Shown here piece by piece: positions 46,374 to 58,676 of a stretch of 64,000 nucleotides of DNA. A program made the translations under genes and the position numbers. A model generated the notes under the pieces. It did not search any database and was not told where the DNA came from. It saw only the letters and a program-made list of their open reading frames with translations. Each line of letters starts with the position of its first letter. Position 1 is the stretch's first letter. Source of the stretch: Chlamydoabsidia padenii (Eukaryota > Mucoromycota > Mucoromycetes > Mucorales > Cunninghamellaceae); contig JAIWND010000027.1 in the NCBI GenBank assembly GCA_025330725.1, positions 326,121-390,120 on the forward strand, written 5' to 3'.

Positions 46374-47913
46374 ATGTACCAAACATTCAGCCTATTACTA
46401 CTACTACTACTACTATCACAACTACTGGTCTTTGTGACTGTGGTCACTAGTCAACAAACATCAACACCACCACTATCGACATCAGCACCACCATCGGATG
46501 ATACCCCGTCAATATGTCTCTCGTTACGCCAATCAATAGCCTGTCCAGCCTTTCATCAATTCTATGTATCAACAGGTGTAGTAGATCGGTATCCATTCTT
46601 ACCCAGTAACATAACAACAGTGCATGAACTCGACGACAGTCTATTAAACTATGTCAACAGTACGAGCGACTATCTACTTCCTTTGGGCTGTCTCAGCACC
46701 AACTATAGCCCCAAACCTCCTTATGCTCGCTATGCCTTGACAAAGATGTGTGCTCGCCTCATTCAAGATGCTGAAGATTCTCTACCTTGTAATACTGAAC
46801 ATAATGTGGTCCCGCCTCCTTTATGTCAATCGACCTGTTTGGATTGGGTCAACAGTATCACAGCCATCACTGCTCAGACTCAAGTGTGTAGTGATAGTCC
46901 TCAACGTACGGCTGCTCTTGCTAACTATACTTCTCATTGTCTATCTTGGCAAGGCTACAATGCTACAGCAGGTCAAAATTGTATCTCTGGGTTTGCTAAT
47001 GAACCTGAAAATTGCGGTAAGTTGGGCGGAGGGGGGGGGAAAGTAAAAACATGTATATGTTGTTTTAATTAAACTCATTATATATCTGTCACTAGGGTTT
47101 CGGGATAATGTCCAAGAAGCTTGTGAATTCTGTCAATCAACGGCGAACGTACCGAACTGCTGTCAAATGGTACATTGTGATAAATCTGGTAATGGTGGTA
47201 CTTTACAGGGTTTTGGTGTAGCAACTATCATTGGTATTGTATTTGGTGCATTGGCAACATTGGTCTTGATTCTATTGGCTGGGTATTGTTTCTCTAGGTC
47301 AAGACGACGACGATCCTCCAACAAGAACAATCCTCCACCCTTTCCTCCTTCAACATCCTCTTCTTCTTCTTACTTGTCCGATTCAAAGACAGCCATTCAG
47401 GATCATCATCATCAACTGCAGCAACCACCATCACCACAACAAGAGCAACAGCAGCAACAAGGTAAACATTGGATGGACAATTCAAAAACACCAACTGTCT
47501 CATTATTAAAAAATACAAGCGCCACTTCATTACCTTCACCCATCTCATTACAAGACGATCATCATCTTCAATATTCATCATCATCACCACCACCACCACA
47601 ACAACAACAGGAAGAATTCTATAGGGTCATACATGCTTATCCACCACAAATGGAAGATGAATTGGCAATGGGTGTTGGGGATGTCATTCTATTGGCTTTT
47701 CCATTTGATGATGGTTGGGCTTTGGGTGTCAATACTACTACTGGACTTAAAGGTGCGTTTCCTATGATTTGTGTAGCACGAATCGAGCCATCTGTATTCA
47801 ACTCTACTGAATCAACTATGGTCACTTCTTCCATTCCCAAGCGCATGGCATCCAAATCATCCTCCAAACCTGATCTTAGGTCTCCCTTCATGGATCATCC
47901 CCCTTCCTCCTAG
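46374..47913 (+). CDS. Single-pass surface protein: Cys-rich ectodomain, TM, cytoplasmic SH3
   Basis: Exons 46374-47016 and 47096-47913 give 486 aa. A signal peptide ([19 protein letters not shown]), encoded partly by a CTA repeat, precedes an ectodomain with about 16 Cys and several N-glycosylation sites (SICLSLRQSIACPAF, MCARLIQDAEDSLPC, CQSTANVPNCC). A TM segment follows (VATIIGIVFGALATLVLILLAG) with a basic stop-transfer RSRRRR. The cytoplasmic part is Gln/His/Ser/Pro-rich and ends in an SH3 domain with AYPPQMEDELAMGVGDVI, LAFPFDDGWALG and KGAFPMICVARIEP. The layout suggests a wall- or polarity-sensing receptor that recruits proline-rich partners. The fungal family name is not known to me, and the ligand cannot be inferred. 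Confidence 0.85.
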
Positions 47914-48174
47914 TCTAAATGTATATCTTCCTTTTTATCTTTCCCTCTTCTTATATATATATATATATATATAAACTCAATAAATCATTTTTTTTATCTC
48001 ATCAATAAAACAACTTGGTCTACCATTTTTTGCATTTACCTAGCTTGCTGAGCCGGGGTTTTAAATGTCGGTCAGATCTATTTTTCTTTTGCCACGTTTT
48101 TTACCCTCGTCTTTCTTTCTTTTGCCTTCTTTTCACTTCTTTATCTTGTTACAATCAATATACGTCTAACAACT

Positions 48175-50380
48175 ATGGATGACTTGGACGATTCAGTCGA
48201 ATCACCCACCAGCTACTTTTGGCGTCGACCTAGTGACGTTAATTCTGAATCAAGCTCGTTGGCCTCTTCACCTTATTCCAAGAGCACCGTCTATGAATCA
48301 GAAGGTAGGATAAAAATAAAGATAAAAGACACAGCAGGAAAAGAACACTAACTTACTTGTATAGGATTCGATTACTTTATGCAACAACATTCAGCCTTAC
48401 CTAGTTCATCTCATAGTGGTTATGATCTATCACCGCCATTTTGGGATCCTTCACACAGTCAATGGTCCAACAGTAGTAGCAACACTCCAAAACGAAAACC
48501 CTCCAATAGTACCACGCTAGTCGACTCTTGCGAAACACCACCAGCACAAAAAGGTCTCAGTATGGCCACCGATCGGTATAAACAACGTCAAACGAAAATG
48601 CTACTTGTCTCGCTAATCGAAACCTTTTGTCGAACCTATGGTGGTGGTGAAGCTTACCGCCAAGTCTTTTTTTTAATGTGCCAGACTCTTCAATCACTGG
48701 GCATTGTGGAAACCGAATTCGTGGACGAAATGGCCAGTGTGCGAACGACCTTTCAACGCACCTTTCACCAACTATTTTATGCGGCGCTGCATACCGTCCA
48801 ACAAAAACAACCACCACTGTTGATGGACTCGACACAACGTTTATTGAAACTCACACCTACTCAACCTTCCGACAAGGCATTGTTTGATCTCAGTATTCAT
48901 CATTCACGATACCATGACGACTTTGTGGAATTGGGTTTATTGGGACGAGGTGGATTTGCCAAGGCGTACCGGGTCAAGAACAAGTTGGATGGTATCGATT
49001 ATGCGGTCAAGAAAGTGGCTCTGGGGCGGGATCTGGATTATGGCGACCGGGCTTACCAAAAGATCTTTCGGGAAATCAAGCATTTGGCCAGGTTGGAACA
49101 TCCTAATGTAGTGCGATATTATGCTTCTTGGTTGGAATACGATGCAGGACAAATACAACCAGACGACGACGAGGACGATGATGAGGAATTAACACCAAGT
49201 GATAATGATGATGATGGATCAAATATCAAGGAAATCTTTTGTCGCTCTTCTTCTGGAAAGGGGAAACTGACAGTACGAGGTGCCTGGACATTGTTTATAC
49301 AAATGCAACTTTGTCAAAGTAAGTAAATCCATAATATTTATATATATATATTTTTTTAAAAAAAACGGATGGGGTTGACTTGTTTATTATTTTTTAATGA
49401 AAAGCCACACTTTACGACTATATCAACATGCGGAACCGGGAAGGCACAGTGGATCCAGAACGAAACCTCGCCCTATTAACACAAATTTTAAAAGGCACAG
49501 CATATATCCATGACCAAGGTCTGATCCACCGTGATTTGAAACCTAGCAATATCTTTTTAACTTTACCCTCCTCCTCATCTTCTTCTTCCACTATCCTATC
49601 TTCATCACGACTATTATGGGGCGACTATATTCCAAAGATTGGGGATTTCGGCTTGGCGGCGGCTCTGGTGAACATCAACAATAACGAAGACAACATGGTG
49701 GTCCCAGTAAGACCGATGTTGCCTTGTACCACTGACGACAAGGATGATGCATATACTATTGGCATTGGCACACGAACTTACGCATCACCTGAACAACTCG
49801 GATATACCGGACGACATTACAGTGAAAAGGTCGACATTTACTCTTTGGGAATCATCTTTTTTGAACTGTACCAACCTTTTTCGACTTGGATGGAACGCGC
49901 CGAGGCTTTGGATAATTTAAAAAAGGCTATCTTACCTGATGGCTTTGTAGATAAATATCCCAAAGAGGCAAGTAAAAAAAAAGGGGGGGCGGGGCATTGC
50001 ATGGATACTAATTGGTATATTGAAATAGGCTGCCCTGATTCTTTGGATGATGGATACCGATCCTGATCGTCGACCAAGTGTGAATCAGTTGCTGGATTAT
50101 GAAGTCTTCACCCAACCACCACCCACGGTATGTAGATAAAAAATTAATAATACTTGTATGTATATAATCATACTTATTTAAAGAGGTTTTGGTATAGGAT
50201 CTATTGGCAACATTAACAGCAAAACTGCAGGCCAAGTCTGAAGCTCTGGATACCAAAATCAAACAAGTGGAGGAACTACAGGATGCGATGGATCGAATGG
50301 TACTCGAACAAGAACGTGAACGGGCTGAAATGCAGCGCCGGCTGGATGATCTACAAAATAAATTAGATAGACTTAGTTAG
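48175..50380 (+). CDS. HRI-type eIF2-alpha kinase
   Basis: These kinases phosphorylate eIF2-alpha to damp translation under heme shortage or stress (animal EIF2AK1/HRI; fission yeast Hri1/Hri2). Exons 48175-48304, 48365-49318, 49405-49967, 50029-50127 and 50198-50380 give 642 aa. The N-terminal region MLLVSLIETFCRTYGG with VFFLMCQTLQSLGIVETEF resembles the HRI N-terminus. The kinase has LLGRGGFAKAYRVKNKLDG, YAVKKVAL, an acidic kinase insert, HRDLKPSNIFL, IGDFGLAAA, and GIGTRTYASPEQLGY (the eIF2-kinase-type activation segment). A C-terminal coiled coil (LQAKSEALDTKIKQVEELQD) is also as in HRI. Intron 3 uses a GC donor (GCAAGT at 49968) and is needed to reach DTDPDRRPSVNQLL. A motif variant lies about 110 bp upstream. 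Confidence 0.92.
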
Positions 50381-51457
50381 TAATCTTTGTATATAGTCTT
50401 AGACACCTCTATTTGTATATAGTACCCATCTCCAAATTAATTAGGATAATAAACTACTTTCCATCTCCTCTTTGTGTCTTTTTTAATGCCTTGTCTAAAA
50501 TATCATTGTGTGTGTATAAATCAAATATAGCTTTATTGATGGTATATAGGTTAAATAAAAAAAAAAAAGGGAGGGGAAATGGATACTCTGTCTAACTAGT
50601 TACTATACTAATAGGATAACCCATGATGATGAGATCTACTCTAGTCAATCGGCCACAGGAGGGTCATTATTGCTGTTGTTTGAGGGGGAAAGTCAAGTGT
50701 GGATGATGATAATCTAGAGTTGCCACCATTGAGCACCAAATATATTCGTTTTATTGATGTTGCATAAATCTGTTGTCAGTCCCTTTGAAGCATGACGCCT
50801 TGATACTCCCATTGTTGTATGTAAAAACAGAGAAGATAATATTAGACTGATATAGATTTAGGAAGGATACTTACCAGTAAAAGGCCAGGGTAGGTTAGAT
50901 TAGATGGAGTTCGTTCTTTGGTGAAGTCTTGTTATCGTGGTCTTGCTCGGTTCACTGGATATATAAATGGGGTTAGTAATTGTTGATTCAACAGCATCTT
51001 CATACCCTTGTTGTCTAGTCCCTGTAGGAGTAACATGCTATTCGTTTTGGTATATCGCATAAGACCATCCATCAACAAAGACTTGCCTGTTGAAGAAAGT
51101 CAAATACGATTGATACATACCACTTGACATTTTCTTCTTGTGCCATTCCCACTCTTGACCCTATTGGTGCGGTGAGAGTGTTGATGTCATAGGCGTGTTC
51201 CAAATGTTGACTTTGTGCTTTTAGATAGATCTTGTTGGGATTAAGGTGAGCTGTATGATTATAGGATCCAGAGATTAAAAAAAGAGGGGAAAAAATAGGA
51301 ACCCCCTTCCACATTTAGATATGAACGGGGCTTCGGGATTTGAAATCCCGCTTGAACGGAAAAAGTGTGGCTCAAAGAGACCAACATAATGAAAAAAAGG
51401 TATAAACAAGAGTTTTTTTTTTATTATCTACAAAAAATATACAGCAAAGAAAAGGGC
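50381..51457. other. Intergenic region with an unrecognised gene fragment on the minus strand
   Basis: From about 51314 to 51130 the minus strand reads as plausible protein (HLNPNKIYLKAQSQHLEHAY, NTLTAPIGSRVGMAQEENVKW). It continues after a possible but very short intron, or in another frame, as SLLMDGLMRYTKTNSMLLLQ down to about 50980. Stops follow. It is probably a decayed or partial gene; no family is recognised. A near-palindromic motif copy sits just upstream at 51334. Confidence 0.35.
51334..51350. promoter_or_regulatory. Palindromic double copy of the recurrent motif
   Basis: CGGGATTTGAAATCCCG is a 17-nt near-perfect palindrome that contains the exact motif on one strand and an overlapping near-copy on the other. 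Confidence 0.5.
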
Positions 51458-51869
51458 TTAGAAACCCTCATCCGGAGAAATGCGTTTGATACGTTTGATG
51501 GCGACGGATCGGGCCTTCATCATGAGTTTGGTAGGGTGAGTGCAAGGTTGTATGGAACGAGTGGGTGCACCCAGACAATCTTTTGACTAGATGAAAAGGG
51601 AAAAAAAAAAGTCAGCCAATGGTATGAGAAGAAGAAAAACAGCTTACCCTATAAAACGTCAATTGAATCATCGGATCGTTTAGATCAAACGAGCCAATAT
51701 GTCTTGATTGCAAGTTAAAGCACGTCGACGAGTCAGTCGGGCGGATATGCTGCACCATGCCTTTTCCATTGGGTCGAGAATACACGTTCAAGTTTACATA
51801 AATGGGTCTTGCAGAAATAGGACACAAAAGAACAAGAGCAAGAAGATAGATAAGAAACAAAGGGATCAT
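51458..51869 (-). CDS. Small secreted protein, possibly beta/gamma-crystallin-like
   Basis: Exons 51869-51648 and 51586-51458 give 116 aa. A clear signal peptide (FLIYLLALVLLCPISARP) is followed by a compact domain with VNLNVYSRPNGKGMVQHI, TCFNLQSRHIGSFDLND and LTFYR, then SKDCLGAP and a basic C-terminus with a possible dibasic-like RIKRI. The alternation of aromatic/Gly/Ser with 'N-Y-S-x-x-N-G' recalls small beta-sandwich or crystallin-fold secreted proteins, but this is an impression from pattern only. Three Cys remain in the mature part. No family is assigned. Confidence 0.65.
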
Positions 51870-52279
51870 CTTATATCAACGTAAAGCAAAGAAGAGTGAG
51901 AACAAAGACAAAGAAAGAAAAAAAAAAGTCAACTTTATACATACATGCAACTTGGTTTTTATGCCAAGTTATAATTAGTAACAATTGATCATGTCAGCTG
52001 AAACTTTTAAAAGAGGGTCTACCCAGTTTTGGTATCTGGTTCCTTTTTTTTTTTTTTTTCCAAAGCAAAGCCCAGTGGTGGGTTGGGCTTGGAGGTTGGC
52101 GCATCTGCATTGTGCAACATTCTATTGGCCAGTACAATTTCACATCCCGATCCCCAAAAAGTCTCGATACATTAAATCATAGCTGTCATTTCGTCATGGT
52201 ATCTGGCAAGTAGTGATTTGCGATCCAAAAGAATGTTTTATTATGTATGTATATAAATAAATATAAAAGTCAATCTAAT
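51870..52279. other. Intergenic region
   Basis: No gene is seen. It contains TTTCACATCCCGA (near 52138) and a T-tract at about 52046-52061. Confidence 0.5.
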
Positions 52280-54067
52280 CTAAGGGGTAATTGGGTTACC
52301 ATGGGGTCCGAGATGGAATCGACGAGTAACGGCACGTGGGATTTCATCTTCATGGTGAGTAACAAGAATCAAGGTCTGATCCGACTGCAAATACGTTTCC
52401 AGCCACTTGTTGACGGCCAAAATCATGGTATGATCGAGACCTTGGAATGGTTCGTCCCAGATCAACAATGGGGGTCGTTTGACAAGTGAGCGAATCAAGA
52501 GCACAAGACGTTGTTCGGCGGCAGAACAGTCGCGCAATGGTCGATCGAGACAATCGGATACCCCAAATTCATCAAAGAGGGCTTCCACCGTGGCAGTTTG
52601 GGTGCTGTCAAGAGTGCGAGGCACCACCACGTCAAAGAAACCTGTACCGGCTGCTGTCCGTCCTGTCATCGTCTGGTTGAAATAGAGATGTAATTCTGGG
52701 CTGACCATACCTACCTTGGCTTTGATTTCCCAAATAGATTCACCCGTGCCCCTGCGTCGACCAAACAAGGACAGATCGTTTGCGTAGGCTTGAGGATGAT
52801 CACCTGTCAAAAATGAGAGCAGGGTGGTTTTTCCGGATCCTAGCATCATAAAAAAAAAAATGTGAGTGACGAGCTGTCTTTTTTTTTTTTTTCTTTACCA
52901 TTGGGACCTAGTAATGCCCATCGATCACCTTGTTTAACCGTCCATGAGACATTGTCGAGGATCTTTTGACCACTATAGACCACATTGACCTTATTGAGTT
53001 CCACCACACCTGGACGATCGATCCGACCTGCCTCTTCTTTCACCAAGGCCTGGGCACGATACGTCTCTTTTTCCTGCCGTTCCTTTAGCACATCGTCACG
53101 CTGTACCGTTTCCAAATACGCCTCTGGAGGTCCCTGCCATGCGATTTTACCACTATCCAATACCAGCACATCCGTTGCCCAAGCTGGAAATTCGTCCTGA
53201 GGTCGAGATATCAATACCACACCTGTTGTTTTCGTCAATTCACCCAATAGATCCAGTAGTTTCTTGCGATGTGCCACATCCAATCCCACTATTGAAAAAA
53301 AAAAAAAAAAAAAAGTTCGAGTCAGTTTTGAAGAGAGGTGGGATTTATACTTACTGAGAGGTTCGTCGAGGATTAGTAGTTCAGGTTGTCGGAGTAAGGC
53401 ACGTGCAATTCGAGCCCGGCGGGTTTGGCCATTGGACAGTTTGACAAATGACAATGGTAGGAGATGGGCCAAATCTAATTGTTGCACTATACGATCCAAT
53501 AATTTGTGAGGTCCTAGGTAATCACGTAGTGTCAGATCGTTATCAGGGTCACTAGAGTATAAAACAAGATGAATGAGCGTTATTAAATAAAAGTGTGTTT
53601 CATTTTACCTGAAATTAAAACGTTCCTGGTAGTAGTGCTGGTTATAATTGAATACGCCAGAGTCTTCTTTAAATGATACGAGATGGACATGATCAGCAGA
53701 GTATAATGATTGGTCTTGTTGACTGGGCCACTGGAGCGAGGTTAAGGGTTGTGCAGTATGTCGACCAGCTAAAGTCTAGTTTCATATGGATATATATATA
53801 TAAGAGAGAGAGAGAGAAAGTGGTTAGTACTTGTTAATAAGAGTGGGACAAGTAACTTACTTCAGCCAATGTTGTCTTTCCTGCATTCACAGGACCGACA
53901 ATAACCCATTGTTGGCCGCGTTCAATCGTTAATGACAAATCTTGAAACACAGGTTGTTTGGCCCCGAATCGTTGGACTGTGGCATTTTCCAGTTGAATAA
54001 GAGATTTTCGTGTAGAGTACTGCCGTAGTCTAATTAATAGCTGTAGGTGAGATTTATATTTTAACAT
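52280..54067 (-). CDS. Soluble tandem ABC ATPase, probably mitochondrial (yeast YDR061W-like)
   Basis: Exons 54067-53861, 53775-53609, 53551-53355, 53288-52899 and 52839-52280 give 506 aa with two ABC ATPase domains and no TM segments. A basic N-terminus (LKYKSHLQLLIRLRQYSTRK) resembles a mitochondrial presequence. Domain 1 has Walker A GPVNAGKTT (unusual, lacking the central Gly), signature LSNGQTRRARIARAL and Walker B LLILDEPL; domain 2 has GPNGSGKTTLL, a degenerate signature CSAAEQRLVLLIRSL and LLIWDEPFQG. This matches the poorly known YDR061W/PhrA-like group. A palindrome-like GGGAATTGAATTCCC lies about 30-40 bp upstream. Function is unknown. Confidence 0.87.
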
Positions 54068-54470
54068 GAGGGAAAGAGAAAGAGAAAGAGAGGGGAATTG
54101 AATTCCCGCTTTTAGAAGGCCTTTTTTTTCAATCACTTTGACGCATCTGGATTTTTATTGGCTACCATTCCACGCCATATGTAATACAAAGATTCAGCGT
54201 CCCTGGAGATACCTTGCATATAGTCTCTATTTCGATTACTACCGTCAGGATGGTTTTGTATTAGGCTGGAGAAGTAGGGTAAGTCTGCATGAATGCACAA
54301 CTTGAATGAGCGGGCTTATAAAAAGTTGAGTCCTACATACAGTACCGTACAAATGCCTTGATCGATTACCGAGAATAAAAATAAAAGGCCCAAGACCACA
54401 CATAATAATAATAAAAAAAAGAGGATTGTTTATTGTTGATATACATATATAAAATACAAAGGGAGCTAAA

Positions 54471-57400
54471 CTAACGATTGATACGAGCATGTTGTGGCAT
54501 TTCCAAGTTAATTTTAGGCATAGGATGGATCACTTCGCTTGGGACGACCATTTTGCCAAGAGTGGTTTTGATTTCCTTAATTTCAATCTCCACGTCGTCA
54601 GTTGGTTGTGGTGGTATACTGTTTTTCTTGATGTTTCTTGACCAGAAAGAAGATGCTGTGGCAGAGGAGCTGGAGGATCGGCTTTTGATGGGAGTGGTGG
54701 TATCTTGTTGTTCTTGTTGTTGAATAGGTTCTATTGCCGAGGTAGTTTCGGATCGTGATCGAGAGAAGCCAAAAAACCCACTCGTTCGACTTTTGCTTGA
54801 TTTTGGTGTTCCCGTGGCAGACGCTGGCGGTGTTGTCGTAATTGAAGCTTTTCCAGATGACATGGAGCTATAGGTACCCGATTTACTAGCAGCAGCGGCC
54901 GTGGCATTGGCGATAATATCGGCAATGATGTCCATGTCAGAAACACCTTGGACCAAAGAAGTGGTAGTTGCAGAAGGAGTACTTGGCTGTGTAGTCGCAT
55001 TATCTAGAGATCGCTGTGTGTCGTCGATCGAGTTTGGCTGGACCATCGTGGATGAAGACGGTGATGACATGGATTCTTTTGAAGTTGTAGAAGACGAGGA
55101 GCCTGCGTTTGCAGACAATGAATTCTCCATTGCTACTGCCGCTAATGTTTTCGAAGGAAGTTGGATCGAGGCTGTACCTGATGATAATGATGATTTTCGA
55201 GAAGAATCTACATCCGGCTGATGATATAATAAAGAAGGGTCAGATTCATGCCTTTTTTTTATATTTTTTTAGATCATCATACCTGAGAGCCAGATTTCTT
55301 CTTTGTATCCTTTTCCTTCTTTTCCACAATATCTTCCTTGGTGACAATAAACCCAGCACGTTTGAGAAGCTTTGGCATGGCCATACGGTAAGACAAATGC
55401 CCCTTGATCAGATCAGTGCAATCCAAGTTTTGTACACGATCTCCTTCAATCATTTCCAAAGCATGGAGCCCTGCCACATTGTTTCCCACCAAGGTGGAGC
55501 CAGCATTCGTTGCGCGGAAGAGGAATCCTAAAAGCCAATCATTGGTTGCATAGCCATTGACCACTCGACCCGCGACAATAGAGGTTACATCGCGCCATTG
55601 TGCCTTGGATGCCGATACAGGAGTCCCAAACAAAGCCACATCTTCTACCAAACCATAGGCATTCACCCGCGCCAATTCCAACAAGCAGTAAAAGATCACC
55701 CGTGCACCCAAAGAGTAGCCCACCAAAGTGACTGGTCGTGCACCTAGATTCCTGTTCATCAGTACATCTGCCAAAATAAGTCCCGCAGATTTCGCACGAT
55801 CCAAACCATTCGCCCATGGGTTGTCCACCAGGTACCCGAGTTTGGTCAGAGCCAAGGGCCATGCCAGACCAGCCAAAAGAGCACCCATAATTGTATGACC
55901 CAACGCTTGTTGCACACTGAATGTCACCGCTTCGGTTGCAAAGATCTTGAAGGCACTACCCAGTTCTTCCAGCATTTCAGGTTCCCAAAACAATGTATAA
56001 TGGTCACCCATCACCGAGTCCAAAGGTCCAAATGGCAACGTCGCAGCTTCTTCTCTACTATCACTTTTAGGTAACCACCTATATACATATGTAAAGTAAT
56101 TAGTTTCTGTCACCTTATTGATAAATATAAAAAAGATTCCTTACCCAGTTACAGAGATAATACAGCTTGCCTGGTGATTGACATGGATCGGTAAGAAATC
56201 AAAGGTTCCAATCGATTTCATGCGCCTATTCATACTGATCGCCCCTAGACGTCCACCTGCCACTGTTGCCGCACTAGTAATCAGCCCAATGCCTGTTGCG
56301 CCACCGAGGAAAGCCGACGTTCCCGAGACACCCACTGTTGTCAATAGAGCGCCCAAACCACCAGCAATCACCGGTGCCATGAATCCAGCACTGAGCCCCA
56401 AGATCAAGCCGCCCCCAATGGTAGCCAGCCCGATCATCACATATCGCCGTTTCTTGCGCTGATTGTTCCTAGACGTCCGTTCCTTGGTGTTGGACAATTG
56501 AGAAGGATCGACAATGGTAGAGGACGAAGTGGAAATGGTGGTGCTGACAGTGACTGAAGATTGGGTTTCCCATGCACCTTCGACTTGAAGCAGATGTTCG
56601 GTGATACGTCGTTCGAATGAGAGCACCTGGGTCCAGTCCAGAGAGAGATAGTTAGCCATACGATGAATAAACACCCGGCTGCGCGCGTCATAGTTTTCCA
56701 GGCTGAGGCAGATTAAAAACAAGTCGCACATCACCGTCCATCGTAGATCAATGACAAAGTGTTCGGGCGCTTCGTACTTGTCCATGTGAGAAGAGGGGTC
56801 GTCGCTGCATGGACTGGTGGATGTTGTGTCTGCAACGGAAGAGGCTGTGAGGAGTGAAGAAGGTGGTAGTGGTGGTAATGTTGATAAATCCGGTGGTGCT
56901 GTTGTAGAGATCGTTGTATCGTCACGATTGTCGTCATCCACACCCATCGAGCTATCTTCTTCTTCTTCCAAGGAAGCAGAGTGTGTATACTCTATTGTTG
57001 TCGTTTTGCTGGTGTCACTGTCGTGTGTTGTTGAAGTTTGTTGTGGTGGAGATACAGGTACAGTATTGTCGCTGTCAGATTCCGTCGATGATTGTGTTGG
57101 TGTAGAAGCTGACATTGCTGTGTTGTTGTCGGATATTGTCAAAGGTTGTATTAGTGGAGAAGGTGGTGCGACCTTGTCATATGTTGTTGACGGTTGTTGT
57201 TTAGTGGTAGGATGGCCGTGAAGATCCTTGACATTGACAGTTGCTGTTTCCCCTTGAGCTGTAAACTGATACACGAAATCAGTTGGTAAGATATCATGTT
57301 TTGATAAGGATTCGATCATTTTGATTTCTACATAATATACAATAAGGTTATTTAGTGTCTTTTCCATTTTGCTTTTTATAGGGGTGGGGTTACCTTCAGG

Positions 57401-58240
57401 GGAAATATCCATGTGCATGTAGATCATCCGCATCAGTTTACGTTGCCAGTTATCCGCGCTCATTCGAGCATAAGTAAAGTCCTTCCCTTTAAGATCATGC
57501 ACCACTTCCAACGAGGTCACTGCACACAAGCCAACATACGCCATTTTTTGAGTATCAGTAAAGACATCCTTAGTTTCTTGAATAGGAGCCATATCAGCCA
57601 TTGTTGTAGAAGCATCGTCTTGATCAGTAGAGACTGCAGAAGCTGCAGCAGCATCAGCAATCTTGTAATGAGAAGGTTGATCCAAATCAATAATGTGTGA
57701 GGTTTCATTCATCAGAGTCGGTGCTTGAGCCACATTGTCGATCCAGGCCAACACCACAGCCTCCTTGGTCGTGTTTCGATGACCAGCATCATGGCTCCGT
57801 ATCGCAGACAAAGTCAAGAGAGTGTTGTTGTTTCCAGAGACGACTTTATCACCTGTTCGATCCTTGTATTTCTTTTCACGACGTTTATTTTCCGTTGACT
57901 GTTCTTGGTGTTTGATTCCAGTAGAGTGTTCCATAGCCTTGGAAGAATCCGTCAAAGCTGATGACTCGAAAAGATCGTCATCGATATTCAAGTGGTGTTT
58001 TTTAAAATCAGTGTGATCCATGTTGAGGCCATTTGGTTTATCAGAGGGATGATGAGATGTACTGGTGGTGGATGAGGATGCAAGAGAAGCCGTATCTTCG
58101 TGGACTTGTAATGAAGTCATGCTGTAAGGAGAAGGAGGGACAGCAGGATGAGAAGCATCAACTGTCAAGTCGTTGGTATGGAGTCGAAGTGTTGATGCCG
58201 TCTGGGTAGTAGATAACGCAGAAGAATGTAAAGTCGCCAT
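54471..58240 (-). CDS. TMCO4/DUF726 family protein (yeast Mil1-like)
   Basis: Exons 58240-57394, 57327-56145, 56078-55283 and 55217-54471 give 1190 aa. The N-terminal 400 residues are Ser/Thr/acidic and disordered; then comes a helical region (HFVIDLRWTVMCDLFLICLS, RVFIHRMANYLSLDWTQV), a Gly/Ala-rich membrane-interacting stretch (MIGLATIGGGLILGLSAGF, VIAGGLGALLTTVGVSGTS), and an alpha/beta-hydrolase-like domain with the nucleophile elbow PVTLVGYSLGARVIFYCL (GYSLG), DVALFGTPVSAS and VVNGYATNDWLLGFLFR. The C-terminus is a 240-residue Ser/Thr tail. Yeast Mil1 binds the clathrin adaptor AP-1. Intron 1 is 66 nt with no in-frame stop, so retaining it would add 22 residues. Confidence 0.9.
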
Positions 58241-58676
58241 AAGGTGTCACACAACTAGGATTATCTTTTTTAAAATAGAATTTGTATAAAGTCCAAGTGG
58301 CCAATAATTATAAAAAAAAAAGAGTTAAAAAGTAAAAAGTGATAAACCAGATAAAGGAGAAGGGTGACTAAGAGAGGAGGTAGTAAACGAAGGGAAAGGG
58401 AGGGGTTCTGGGTGCAGTTAAAAGTAGGAAAGAGGAAGAGGGGAATAAAAATAAAAATTAAAAAAAAAAGGATTTTCGTATCTCGTAAATTGGCGGGGTG
58501 TGAATTAGCGATCTTCTATTTCTGGATGTTACAACGATAATCTGGGATTTTCTGTATATCAAAGAAATGAAAAAGAGCGATTTATTATATATGTATATGT
58601 ATATGTGATTTTTTGTGGTAGAATATAATATTTAAAAAATAAAAAATAAAAAAAATAAAAATAAAAATAAAAAAAG

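Noticed and set aside
47294..47599. Minus-strand Val/Met-rich ORF opposite the SH3 protein
   Set aside because: It is the complement of CAT/CAA-repeat coding sequence of the plus-strand gene.
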